Below are positions 1-6,862 of a DNA stretch of 9,059 nt, in pieces. The position numbers and the translations under genes are program-made. This stretch comes from a bacterium UBP2_UBA2255 (GTDB taxonomy: Bacteria > Edwardsbacteria > AC1 > EtOH8). The notes below the pieces were generated by a model that was not told where the DNA came from, searched no databases, and saw nothing but the letters and a program-made list of their open reading frames with translations. Location of the stretch: NCBI GenBank assembly GCA_002347565.1, contig DDXR01000012.1:1-9059 (forward strand). Direction: 5' to 3'. Every line of letters starts with the position of its first letter. Within the stretch, counting starts at the first letter, position 1.

Positions 1-1
1 G

Positions 2-88
2 GCCGGCGGTACACCGAGCGGGACTTACTTCATCCGCGCGGAATCGAATGGTCATGTCGCCACGGCGCGGGTGACGGTCGTAAAATAA
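2..88 (+). CDS. C-terminal end of an exported protein with a FlgD-like/sorting domain (5' end outside window)
   Basis: The frame is open from the window edge to a TAA at 86-88 and encodes 28 residues. They include a GGTPSGTYFIR motif and end in ARVTVVK. This G-x-Y-[FV]-[IV]-R strand pattern followed by a short basic end is what closes FlgD Ig-like or secretion-system C-terminal sorting domains in FCB-type bacteria. The next gene ends in a similar way (NGVYFVRLD ... RRLTVIR), so two consecutive genes probably export through the same route. The catalytic or structural part of this protein lies upstream and cannot be judged. Confidence 0.7.
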   Translation, partial: AGGTPSGTYFIRAESNGHVATARVTVVK

Positions 89-155
89 GATGCTGGTCCC
101 CTTGAACGGTCGGGAGCGGCGGGCATGCCGGTCCCATAACCAATAATCACAAAAC

Positions 156-160
156 GGAGA
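156..160 (+). promoter_or_regulatory. Ribosome binding site for the 167 start
   Basis: GGAGA lies six bases before the ATG at 167, which supports that start. No convincing sigma-70 promoter was found in the short gap 89-166. Confidence 0.6.
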
Positions 161-166
161 CCGACC

Positions 167-2083
167 ATGGCGAGAACCAGTCTGATCGTCCTGTTGCTGA
201 TCGGGTTGATCGGCGCGACCGCGGGGGCGGGTCCGCGGGTCGTGGTGGCGGAGCATTTCACGCAGTGGAACTGCGGCTACTGCCCGGGTCCGAACGCCGC
301 ATTGGACGCTTTGGTGCAAAAATACCCCACCAACCTGGCGGCGGTCAGGTACCATGGCTGGTGGCCGGGCACGAACAACGACCCGATGTACTTGGCGGAT
401 TCCGTCGAGTGCAAGGCCCGCATCAACTACTACAGTGTCGCCAGCTACGGCGTTCCGGCCCACGTGGTCGATGGCGATACCGCCGACTTCCAGGTCGACG
501 AGACCCGCGTCATCCAAGCGCTGGCCCGCACTTCGCCGATCGATCTCAGCATGGTCGTCACATATGATACGCTGGCCCGCACCGGTATGATAACCTGGAC
601 CGCCAAAGCGACGGCGGCGGTCCCGGCTGCTAGCCTGCGGCTGCGGATCGTGATCACTGAAACCAACATTTATTACGCCTCGGCGGGGACCAACGGCGAG
701 CATTGGTTCAACCAGGTCACGCGCGATATGGTGCCGGACGCTTTGGGAACCAGCATCACGTTGGTCAACCCGGGCGACAGTGTCACCCAGAGCGTCGGCT
801 ACACGTTGGGCGGCACATGGAACGCCGACAACTGCGAGATCGTCGCGTTCGTGCAGAGCGATGCCATTGCCAAGAACAGCCCCAGCATCTACCAGGGCAC
901 GAAGTATGCGTTGAACGCAACGCTGGTACAACGTGCCAAGGATCTGGCGGAGAACGGCGGCAACTGCAATGGTTACTTCGATCCGAACGAGAACGTAAAC
1001 CTCGCGGTCACGGTCCAGAACGTCGGCGGCGCAGGCACTGGGGCCGCAGTGACGCTGTCCTGCACCGACCCGTACATCACCCTAGGGACGACAAGCTGGA
1101 ACATCGGCGCGATGGCCTTCGGCGATTCGCTCGACAACAGCGGTGCTCCGTTCACGTTGTCGGTGAACACGGACGCGCCGATCGGGCATCGCGTCAACCT
1201 GATCGTTACCAAGCACATCGTCAGCGCTTTGACGGCGCACGCCGTCGACAAGGTCGACACGATCTGGTTCTTGGTCGGCACGCCGACCCAGTTGTTCACT
1301 GACGATTTCGAATCGGGCTATTCCCAATGGACACGCAGCGGATCTGGCGGCTCGGTCAACTGGGACACGACCAGCGGACAGTACCACTCGGCAACACACT
1401 GCCTGACCGACAGTCGGGTCGGCAATTACGTCAACAGCGTCAACCGGTACGCGCAGATGGCGGTTGGAGTCAACCTGCAAACGTACACCGGGGCGACCGT
1501 TACATGGTGGGAGAAATTCGCGACAGAGGGCGGGTACGATTACTGCCGCCCTGAGATCTCGACGAACGGTGGCAGCAGCTGGATCGCGCTGGTCACCGCC
1601 TACTCGGGGCTGGGGCCGGATTGGCAGCAACGGACGTTCGACATTTCGCAGTACTGCGGGACGATCGCCGATTTCCGCCTGCGGTTCAGGTTGACCAGCG
1701 ACGTCGCCGTGGTCGCCGACGGCTGGTACGTCGATGACGTGATCATCCACGGTTTCAAACCAGCGACCGGGGTTGCTGCGGGAACAGGTGCCCCCACGGC
1801 AGCCGGGAGGACCTGCCTGCTCCCGGTCAGCCCCAACCCGGTGTCGGGCAAAGCCAGATTCTCATTCGACCTGGCAGCGCAGGGCGTGGTGTCATTGGGC
1901 ATCTACGATGTCGCCGGGCGGTTGGTGGCGAGGGTAGTGGACGGGACGATGCCGGCCGGCAGCCACTCGGTCAGCTGGAACGGCACGGACCGCGGCGGCC
2001 GGCGTGTCGCCAACGGCGTGTACTTCGTGCGGCTGGACACGGAGGGCATTTCCCAGACCCGTCGGCTGACGGTGATCAGGTAG
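167..2083 (+). CDS. Secreted multidomain protein: Omp28/thioredoxin-like N-terminus, jelly-roll domain, C-terminal sorting domain
   Basis: The protein has 638 residues. Residues 1-21 form a signal peptide (basic start, LIVLLLIGLIGA core, AGA end). Residues ~25-120 look like a thioredoxin-fold, Omp28-related domain with a CGYC motif at 36-39 and a GVP segment that would supply the cis-proline. Residues ~120-250 resemble the beta-rich second half of Omp28-type proteins. Residues ~260-370 are a probable Ig/CARDB-like sandwich beginning at a DPNENV motif. Residues ~376-565 begin with FESGYSQW and look like a MAM/immune-inhibitor-A-type jelly roll. From SPNP at 555-558 to the end is a FlgD-like secretion sorting domain, expected to be recognised at the outer membrane. 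The ATG is supported by GGAGA six bases upstream. Molecular function is unknown; an extracellular or surface thiol-active or adhesive role is inference. It is slightly less GC-rich than the following operon and separated from it by a strong hairpin. Confidence 0.85.
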   Translation: MARTSLIVLLLIGLIGATAGAGPRVVVAEHFTQWNCGYCPGPNAALDALVQKYPTNLAAVRYHGWWPGTNNDPMYLADSVECKARINYYSVASYGVPAHVVDGDTADFQVDETRVIQALARTSPIDLSMVVTYDTLARTGMITWTAKATAAVPAASLRLRIVITETNIYYASAGTNGEHWFNQVTRDMVPDALGTSITLVNPGDSVTQSVGYTLGGTWNADNCEIVAFVQSDAIAKNSPSIYQGTKYALNATLVQRAKDLAENGGNCNGYFDPNENVNLAVTVQNVGGAGTGAAVTLSCTDPYITLGTTSWNIGAMAFGDSLDNSGAPFTLSVNTDAPIGHRVNLIVTKHIVSALTAHAVDKVDTIWFLVGTPTQLFTDDFESGYSQWTRSGSGGSVNWDTTSGQYHSATHCLTDSRVGNYVNSVNRYAQMAVGVNLQTYTGATVTWWEKFATEGGYDYCRPEISTNGGSSWIALVTAYSGLGPDWQQRTFDISQYCGTIADFRLRFRLTSDVAVVADGWYVDDVIIHGFKPATGVAAGTGAPTAAGRTCLLPVSPNPVSGKARFSFDLAAQGVVSLGIYDVAGRLVARVVDGTMPAGSHSVSWNGTDRGGRRVANGVYFVRLDTEGISQTRRLTVIR

Positions 2084-2090
2084 ACAGACC

Positions 2091-2121
2091 GGCGGCGCGC
2101 CGCAGACCGCGGCGCGCCGCC
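2091..2121 (+). terminator. Perfect 13-bp GC-only inverted repeat (terminator-like hairpin without T-tract)
   Basis: The arms are 2091-2103 and 2109-2121, each entirely G and C, with a five-base loop AGACC. Every base of the arms pairs. Each arm also contains the palindrome GGCGCGCC. It starts 7 bases after the stop of the upstream gene and ends 12 bases before the ribosome binding site of the next. No run of T follows, so it is not a canonical intrinsic terminator. It may stop or pause polymerase, protect the upstream mRNA end, or separate expression of the two units. Confidence 0.55.
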
Positions 2122-2133
2122 CCACATACCTAC

Positions 2134-2139
2134 GGGAGG
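2134..2139 (+). promoter_or_regulatory. Ribosome binding site for the TlpA-like gene
   Basis: GGGAGG four bases before the ATG at 2144 is the strongest Shine-Dalgarno match in the left half of the window and fixes this start. Confidence 0.65.
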
Positions 2140-2143
2140 CCAG

Positions 2144-2665
2144 ATGAAACGGCATCTCATCGCGGGCATCCTGGCCCTGGCGGCGCTGGCCGCTGCGCCG
2201 GAGGCCCAGGTCCCGAACGTCGCCCTCAAGGACCTCGGCGGCAGGCGGGTGGCGCTCAAGGATGTCCTGGCCGCCGGGCCGGCCGTGGTCTCTTTCTGGG
2301 CCACCTGGTGCCACCCCTGCCAGGAGGAGCTCAAGGCCATGCAGCGGCTGCACGAGACCTACGGCGGGGACGGCGCCGCGTTCGTGGCGGTCAGCATCGA
2401 CGACGCCAAGACCACCGGCAAGGTCAAGGCGCTGGTCAAGGGGAGGAAGTACACGCTCACCGTCCTGCTGGACCCGGAGCAGGCCGCGATGAAGGCCTTC
2501 GGGCTGTCCGAGGTGCCGGGCGTGATCCTGCTCGCCCAGGACGGGACGCGGCTGTACCAGCACACCGGTTACAAGCCGGGCGACGAGGTCGCGCTGGAGG
2601 AGGCGGTCAAGGCGGCGCTGCGGCCGCCGCAGCCGGCCTGCGACAGCGCGGGGGCGGGACGATGA
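2144..2665 (+). CDS. TlpA/ResA-like periplasmic thioredoxin
   Basis: The 173-residue protein begins with a signal peptide of about 21 residues (MKRH, then an Ala/Leu-rich core). The AhpC/TSA-TlpA-like thioredoxin fold follows: the redox motif WATWCHPC with cysteines 56 and 59, then VAVSIDD, and a VPG segment with the probable cis-proline at 125. Proteins of this family reduce or exchange disulfides in the cell envelope, and their length is normally 150-190 residues, as here. The C-terminal tail (about 155-173) is Pro/Ala/Gly-rich and looks disordered, with one extra Cys. The stop overlaps the next start in an ATGA, so the two genes are translationally coupled. Likely substrates are the neighbouring cysteine-containing lipoprotein and barrel; this is inference from context. 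Confidence 0.9.
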   Translation: MKRHLIAGILALAALAAAPEAQVPNVALKDLGGRRVALKDVLAAGPAVVSFWATWCHPCQEELKAMQRLHETYGGDGAAFVAVSIDDAKTTGKVKALVKGRKYTLTVLLDPEQAAMKAFGLSEVPGVILLAQDGTRLYQHTGYKPGDEVALEEAVKAALRPPQPACDSAGAGR

Positions 2666-3777
2666 AGCGGCTCCTGATCGCGATGGCGGCGTTGCTGCTG
2701 GCGTCCTCCTGCGGCCGCCGCCTGCCCAGCCAGCCCGGGGGGCCCGGCGGCACCGGGACCTATCCGCGGGCCGTGCTGCTGGAGATGTTCACCGCCACCT
2801 GGTGCACCAACTGCCCGGTGGCCGACGCCGACATCGAGCGGCTGGCCCACGAGCTGGGCGACGATGCGGTATTAGTGGAGTACCATCCGACGTCGGGGGG
2901 CGACCCTTTCGGCTTCCCGGCGTCGAACAGCCGCGCCGATTTCTACGGCGTGGCGGCCTGGCCGACCCTGCGGGTCGACGGCATCGACAGCGCCGTCGGC
3001 TCGACCGCGGGATTGTACCAGACCTACCGGACCAAGGCCGACAACCGCCTGCTGGTGAAGAGCCCGATCAAGCTGGCCCTGACCGGGCAGGTGAACGGCG
3101 GCCAGTTCGATTACCAGGCGTCGGTCCAGGCCGACACCTCGCTGCGGCCGGGCGACCTGCGGCTGCTGGTGCTGGGGATCGAGGACTCGATCGCGTACCC
3201 GGCGCCCAACGGCACGACCCTGCAGCGCTGGGTGGTGCGAAAGTTGCTGCCGGACGCCCAGGGGACGGCGCTGTCGATCACCGCCGGCGGCACCGCGACC
3301 CGCAGTGGTTCGCTGGCATTCGATCCCGCTTGGCGGCAGGACCGCCTGCACCTGGCGGCGCTGGTCCAGGACTGGGACACCAGGGAGGTGCTGCAATCGG
3401 CGCGGATCGATCTGTCGATCCCCGCGTACCAGTTCGGACTGTCCGCGCCGGACACGATCGACACGGTGGCCGTCGCGGCCATCGCCGAGTTCGGCTTCGT
3501 CCTCAGGAACGCCGGCCTGATGGCGGACGCCGTGTGGCTGGATCTGCCCGACTCGCTGGCGTCGGTGCCGCTGTCCGACCGGGCGCTGTGCGATGTCCGC
3601 GGCATGTGCTTCCCGGTGCCGCACCAGGTGTACCTGGCCCCGGGCGACTCGGCCACGAACCTGGTGGTGCACATGTCGGCCATGGCGGCCGGGCATTACC
3701 GCGGCGGATTGTCTCTGCGCTCGGTCAGCGACCCGGCGCTGACCCGGGCCATCAACTTCCACATCGAGGTGCAATGA
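2662..3777 (+). CDS. Omp28-like outer-membrane lipoprotein with thioredoxin-like CxxC domain
   Basis: The 371-residue protein starts at the ATG overlapping the previous stop (ATGA), giving a lipoprotein signal MKRLLIAMAALLLASSC with the lipid-attachment Cys at 17. A Gly/Pro linker follows. Residues ~36-130 are a thioredoxin-like domain with LLEMFTATWCTNC (cysteines 48 and 51) and an AWPTLRVDG segment supplying the cis-proline. Residues ~135-260 resemble the beta-rich Omp28 part, and ~260-371 look like a further Ig-like sandwich. The family is known from outer membranes of Bacteroidetes-type bacteria, but its reaction is not established. Its position between a TlpA-like thioredoxin and a barrel suggests a relay of disulfide chemistry toward the outer membrane. 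An in-frame extension upstream exists only because the overlapping gene is GC-rich; it lacks a signal sequence and is not used. Confidence 0.85.
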   Translation: MKRLLIAMAALLLASSCGRRLPSQPGGPGGTGTYPRAVLLEMFTATWCTNCPVADADIERLAHELGDDAVLVEYHPTSGGDPFGFPASNSRADFYGVAAWPTLRVDGIDSAVGSTAGLYQTYRTKADNRLLVKSPIKLALTGQVNGGQFDYQASVQADTSLRPGDLRLLVLGIEDSIAYPAPNGTTLQRWVVRKLLPDAQGTALSITAGGTATRSGSLAFDPAWRQDRLHLAALVQDWDTREVLQSARIDLSIPAYQFGLSAPDTIDTVAVAAIAEFGFVLRNAGLMADAVWLDLPDSLASVPLSDRALCDVRGMCFPVPHQVYLAPGDSATNLVVHMSAMAAGHYRGGLSLRSVSDPALTRAINFHIEVQ

Positions 3778-5234
3778 TGCGCGCGCTGATCGCCTGTATC
3801 CTGGCGGCGTGCGCCGCGGCGCCGGCCGCCGGCTGGGACGTCTCCGGGTCCAACCGGGCGTCGCTGTGGGCGGCGACCGAGCACGGCACCGGCCTGGCGT
3901 ACCTCGACCGGTTCGACCTGCGCGCCGCCGGGGACCTGCCGGGCGGGCTGTCCGTCGACCTGGGACTGCGCTACCTGGCCGACCAGGAGCAGTGGGACGA
4001 CCCCACCATCATGCACGGCATCGCCAAGCGCTACGCCGCGGTGCGGCGCAAGGAGGTCTCGGCGCGGATCGGCACCTACCACGCCGCGCTGGGCCGCGGG
4101 CTGCTGCTGAACTGCGTGGACGAGCCGCGGGTCAAGGTCGACCGCGACCTGGACGGGCTGCTGGTCGACGCCGCCTGGGGCGGCCTGCTGGAGGGGCGGC
4201 TGCTGACCGGGCAGGCGCGGCAGAATTCGCGGCCGCTGGACACCACCCGGACGTTCTCCGGCGGCCAGGTGAGGCTGACCCCCGTCCCGTTCCTGGCCGT
4301 GGGCGCCGGCTACCTGCGGGCCAACGCCGGCGGCCGGCTGTCCGACCCCTCGTTCGGCCAGCCGGTGGAGGAGACCTTCGGGCCGAACCTGGCGCTGTCG
4401 CTGGGGCCGGTCGACCTCTATGGCGAGTACGCCCGCCGCCACCGGTACGGCTACCTCGACCCCAGTCTGGGCTGGGTCGGGATGGATGATCCCAAGGGCG
4501 ACGGCCTCTACGGCAGCGCCTCTCTGGCGCTGGCCGGCCTGGGGCTGGTGGCGGAGGGCAAGCGGTACCGGCGGCTGGCCTCGGCGGTCAACGCGCCGCC
4601 GGCCTGCAACCGCGACGGCCGGCTGATCGGCGACGGTGACGACGAGTACGGGTTCGGGATCGACGGCACCTCGGCCCCGCTGGACGGGCTGGAACTCCAC
4701 GGGAACTACTCGTGGGCCCGCGACAGCGCAGGGTTGCGCCGCTGGGAGGACAACTTCGCCGAGCTGCGGTGGGATGCCGCCCGGACGGTCGTGCTCACCG
4801 CCGAGGCCCGGGCCCGCACCGAGCAGTGGCTGCAGCCGGACATCCCGCTCAAGAAGTACAAGGGCGCGACGCTGGGCGCCACCTGGCGCTACCGGCCGGG
4901 GCGGTCGGCCGGCGCGACGTTCGGCGCCGATATCTTCGACAACGCCTACCTGGACGGGCCGCTGGCGTACCGGGAGCTGCACGGCGAGATCGTCTGGGCG
5001 CCGCTGCCCTGGGCCGGCCTCAGCCTGTCGGCGGACAGGGCGGACAAGCGGCTGTCTGAGTACGACGACCAGCGGGACTGGGGACGGGCCGCGGTGAGGA
5101 TCCAGCCGGCGGACAACCAGACGCTCAACCTGTCGTTCGGCAAGAGCAAGGGGGGGCTGGTGTGTTCCAACGGTTTCTGCCGCTACGAGCCGTCGTTCAA
5201 GGGATTCAAGGCGGACTGGGAGTGGCGGTTTTGA
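3774..5234 (+). CDS. Outer-membrane beta-barrel protein, DUF6029-like
   Basis: This 486-residue protein starts at one of two adjacent ATGs (3774 or 3777). The first overlaps the preceding stop by four bases, whereas GAGG at 3766-3769 fits the second slightly better. A signal peptide of about 20 residues (ALIACILAACAAAPAAG) is followed by many alternating hydrophobic/polar strands separated by Gly/Asp turns. The chain ends in WEWRF with a terminal Phe, the BAM recognition signal of barrels. An LGRGLLLN segment near residue 105 resembles the FGRG-type motif of the DUF6029 barrel family. Near the end, CSNGFC (cysteines 464 and 469) could form a disulfide. The gene is the last of a coupled unit with a thioredoxin and an Omp28-like lipoprotein. 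Transport or assembly function is unknown. The family assignment rests on recalled motifs, not a search. Confidence 0.75.
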   Translation: MMRALIACILAACAAAPAAGWDVSGSNRASLWAATEHGTGLAYLDRFDLRAAGDLPGGLSVDLGLRYLADQEQWDDPTIMHGIAKRYAAVRRKEVSARIGTYHAALGRGLLLNCVDEPRVKVDRDLDGLLVDAAWGGLLEGRLLTGQARQNSRPLDTTRTFSGGQVRLTPVPFLAVGAGYLRANAGGRLSDPSFGQPVEETFGPNLALSLGPVDLYGEYARRHRYGYLDPSLGWVGMDDPKGDGLYGSASLALAGLGLVAEGKRYRRLASAVNAPPACNRDGRLIGDGDDEYGFGIDGTSAPLDGLELHGNYSWARDSAGLRRWEDNFAELRWDAARTVVLTAEARARTEQWLQPDIPLKKYKGATLGATWRYRPGRSAGATFGADIFDNAYLDGPLAYRELHGEIVWAPLPWAGLSLSADRADKRLSEYDDQRDWGRAAVRIQPADNQTLNLSFGKSKGGLVCSNGFCRYEPSFKGFKADWEWRF

Positions 5235-5273
5235 CATAATGGTTGTCACGACGGCCTGCGGCGGCTGACCAAG

Positions 5274-6356
5274 GTGAAGAACCCGGCCGGGTTCAACGGC
5301 GGGGATTCGATACGCTACGTGTACGACAAGGCGGGGAACCGGACCCGGAAGTACCGCGGGGCCAGCGGGACCGACCAGATCAACATCTATCGCCAGAGCG
5401 ACAACGAGCTATTATACCGCGATAAGATACCGTACCTGGAAGACCAGTACGCCTACGAATACGACGCCAACGGCAACCTGACCCAGAGCTTTGACGAACC
5501 GGGCACCCGGACGTACGCCTACGACTTTGAGAACCGGCTGACCAAGGTGAAGCAGGGCTCGGACAGCACGGTGTTCTTCTATAACGGGGTCGGGGTAAGG
5601 TTGAAGAAGCTGGGGACCAAGGACAGCTCGTTGCAGTACATCCCTGACGGCATGTACACAGCGGTGGAGCGGAGGACCAACGGCAATCTCAGATACAAGT
5701 ACGTCTACGCCAATGGCCTGCTGTTGGCCCGAATCGACAGCGCAGGGACGACGTACTACTACAGCCATGACGCCCTGGGCAGCATCATCGGGGCGAACGC
5801 CGACGGTGCGGTCTACAAGAGCTTCCTGTACGACGAGTTCGGCGACAGCTTGGGCGCCTGGGGCGCGACCAGCATCAACAACTACCGCTACACCGGGCAG
5901 GAATACGACTGGACGCCAGTAAACGCCTACAACCTGCGGGCGCGGGAGTACTACCCCAAGCTGGGCAGGTTCATGCAAAATGATCCGATAGGAGATAAGG
6001 GTGGTAGCTTAAACTGGTATGGGTATGTGGCAAATAATCCGATTAATATGACGGATATAACAGGGTTATCGTGTGGACCTGGTAAGTTAGGTGATTACTT
6101 TGTCCCAGATAGTTGGATTACATATAGTTTTGAACCAGCATGTGATATGCATGATAAGTGTTATGGAACCTGTGGCAAGAAAAGAAGCCAATGTGATAAT
6201 GAGTTTCTTGATTTTATGTGGTGGATTTGTGATAACACACTTGGTAGATCATCACTAAGTTATAGGCATTGTAGAGAAATGGCATCCATTTACTACTTGG
6301 CAGTAAGAAAATATGGACAAGGTAGTTATGATGAAGCCCAAAAATGTTGTAAATAA
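5274..6356 (+). CDS. 5'-truncated Rhs cassette 1: Rhs core end with phospholipase A2-like toxin tip
   Basis: YD-repeat/Rhs core sequence fills the first ~265 residues (YDANGNLTQ, YDFENRLTKV, YSHDALGSI, YRYTGQEYD, LRAREYYPKLGRF). The region closes with the Rhs boundary pattern DPIG...NNP...TDITGL, whose Leu codon is 6066-6068. The remaining 95 residues are a different, AT-rich tip with nine cysteines and the motif CDMHDKCYGTCG. The His (6150-6152) and Asp (6153-6155) match the catalytic pair of secreted phospholipase A2, and the spacing CYxTCGKxxxxCDxEF resembles group XII PLA2. Predicted action is membrane phospholipid hydrolysis in a competitor. The frame is open back to the barrel stop at 5234 and homology begins about 5247, so the GTG at 5274 is only nominal and has no good ribosome site. 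This is an orphan cassette lacking the Rhs 5' portion, and it may be silent donor DNA. The presumed immunity gene follows after 14 bases. Confidence 0.85.
   Translation: MKNPAGFNGGDSIRYVYDKAGNRTRKYRGASGTDQINIYRQSDNELLYRDKIPYLEDQYAYEYDANGNLTQSFDEPGTRTYAYDFENRLTKVKQGSDSTVFFYNGVGVRLKKLGTKDSSLQYIPDGMYTAVERRTNGNLRYKYVYANGLLLARIDSAGTTYYYSHDALGSIIGANADGAVYKSFLYDEFGDSLGAWGATSINNYRYTGQEYDWTPVNAYNLRAREYYPKLGRFMQNDPIGDKGGSLNWYGYVANNPINMTDITGLSCGPGKLGDYFVPDSWITYSFEPACDMHDKCYGTCGKKRSQCDNEFLDFMWWICDNTLGRSSLSYRHCREMASIYYLAVRKYGQGSYDEAQKCCK
5460..5507 (+). repeat. Core direct repeat, copy in cassette 1 (matches 9012-9059)
   Basis: These 48 bases, encoding the YDANGNLTQSFDEPGT part of the Rhs core, are identical to 9012-9059. 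The match ends only because the window ends. It offers a homologous recombination target between cassettes 1 and 3. Confidence 0.9.
5606..6068 (+). repeat. Rhs core direct repeat, copy A (matches 6895-7360)
   Basis: This segment, ending at the Leu of TDITGL, aligns with 6895-7360 with a net one-codon length difference. Blocks of near identity (5637-5671, 35 of 35 bases; 5817-5941, 123 of 125 bases) flank a clearly diverged stretch at about 5700-5816. After 6068 all similarity ends, which marks the toxin junction. Confidence 0.9.
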
Positions 6357-6358
6357 GG

Positions 6359-6366
6359 AAAGGGGG
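6359..6366 (+). promoter_or_regulatory. Ribosome binding site for immunity gene 1
   Basis: AAAGGGGG lies four bases before the ATG at 6371, between it and the toxin stop at 6356. It supports independent or coupled translation of the immunity protein. Confidence 0.6.
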
Positions 6367-6370
6367 CATT

Positions 6371-6856
6371 ATGTCTAATCATAGAAAAAATAGCATATTT
6401 ACAGGTGTTATCACCGTTGTAATTGGCTTAATGATCCCTTTTGTAGTAAAAATAACAATTAATCTATTATCTATCAATACAGGGGCTATTAATAAAACAA
6501 TAAAGTTTTTTTTTGAAGGTAATATGTTATTTAACATTGGATTTTGGGTAGTTTATTATGGTGTTCCTTTTACCCTGTTGGCCTTATTAGCAAAGGGTAA
6601 GATAAAAATAACGAAGAAAAGTAATACGTCAAATGTTCCTAGTGGTCAATTTATTTTTTCAATAATCAGTGCTTATGTATTTGTTTTTAGTTTTAGTCTT
6701 TGCATAAATATTATTGTAGCCATATCGAAATCTTCAACGGCTTCAATCGCATATTTGTTTATTCCTTTCTATGAAACAATTACAATTATTGTTGGGTATT
6801 TTATGGGTTGGTTGGTTTACAAAATCTTTCTTTGGTTAAAATTAGTTAAGATGTAA
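6371..6856 (+). CDS. Four-helix membrane protein, presumed immunity to the PLA2-like Rhs tip
   Basis: The 161-residue protein has no family I recognise. Four hydrophobic segments can be read at about 10-34, 52-74, 92-118 and 124-155. A basic loop between helices 2 and 3 (KGKIKITKKS) and basic ends (MSNHRK at the start, KLVKM at the finish) would lie in the cytoplasm by the positive-inside rule. It follows the toxin stop by 14 bases with a strong ribosome site and shares its very AT-rich base use, unlike the Rhs core or the upstream operon, so toxin tip and this gene probably moved together. Position directly behind a polymorphic toxin tip is the usual place of an immunity gene. An integral membrane protector would suit a phospholipase that attacks the membrane. 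The immunity role is inference. Confidence 0.75.
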   Translation: MSNHRKNSIFTGVITVVIGLMIPFVVKITINLLSINTGAINKTIKFFFEGNMLFNIGFWVVYYGVPFTLLALLAKGKIKITKKSNTSNVPSGQFIFSIISAYVFVFSFSLCINIIVAISKSSTASIAYLFIPFYETITIIVGYFMGWLVYKIFLWLKLVKM

Positions 6857-6862
6857 AATATC

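Noticed and set aside
102..140. Promoter before the 167 gene (TTGAAC with downstream CATAAC)
   Set aside because: The spacing between the two boxes is about 27 bases, too long for a sigma-70 promoter.
2802..3773. Long in-frame upstream extension of the barrel gene (open from 2802)
   Set aside because: It overlaps the Omp28-like gene in another frame, is Gly/Arg/Pro-rich, and lacks a signal. The barrel's signal peptide begins at 3774/3777.
3696..5249. 517-codon open frame on the minus strand
   Set aside because: It is antisense to the barrel gene. Its Arg/Pro/Gln/Val-rich composition is typical of shadow frames in GC-rich coding DNA, with no recognisable domain.
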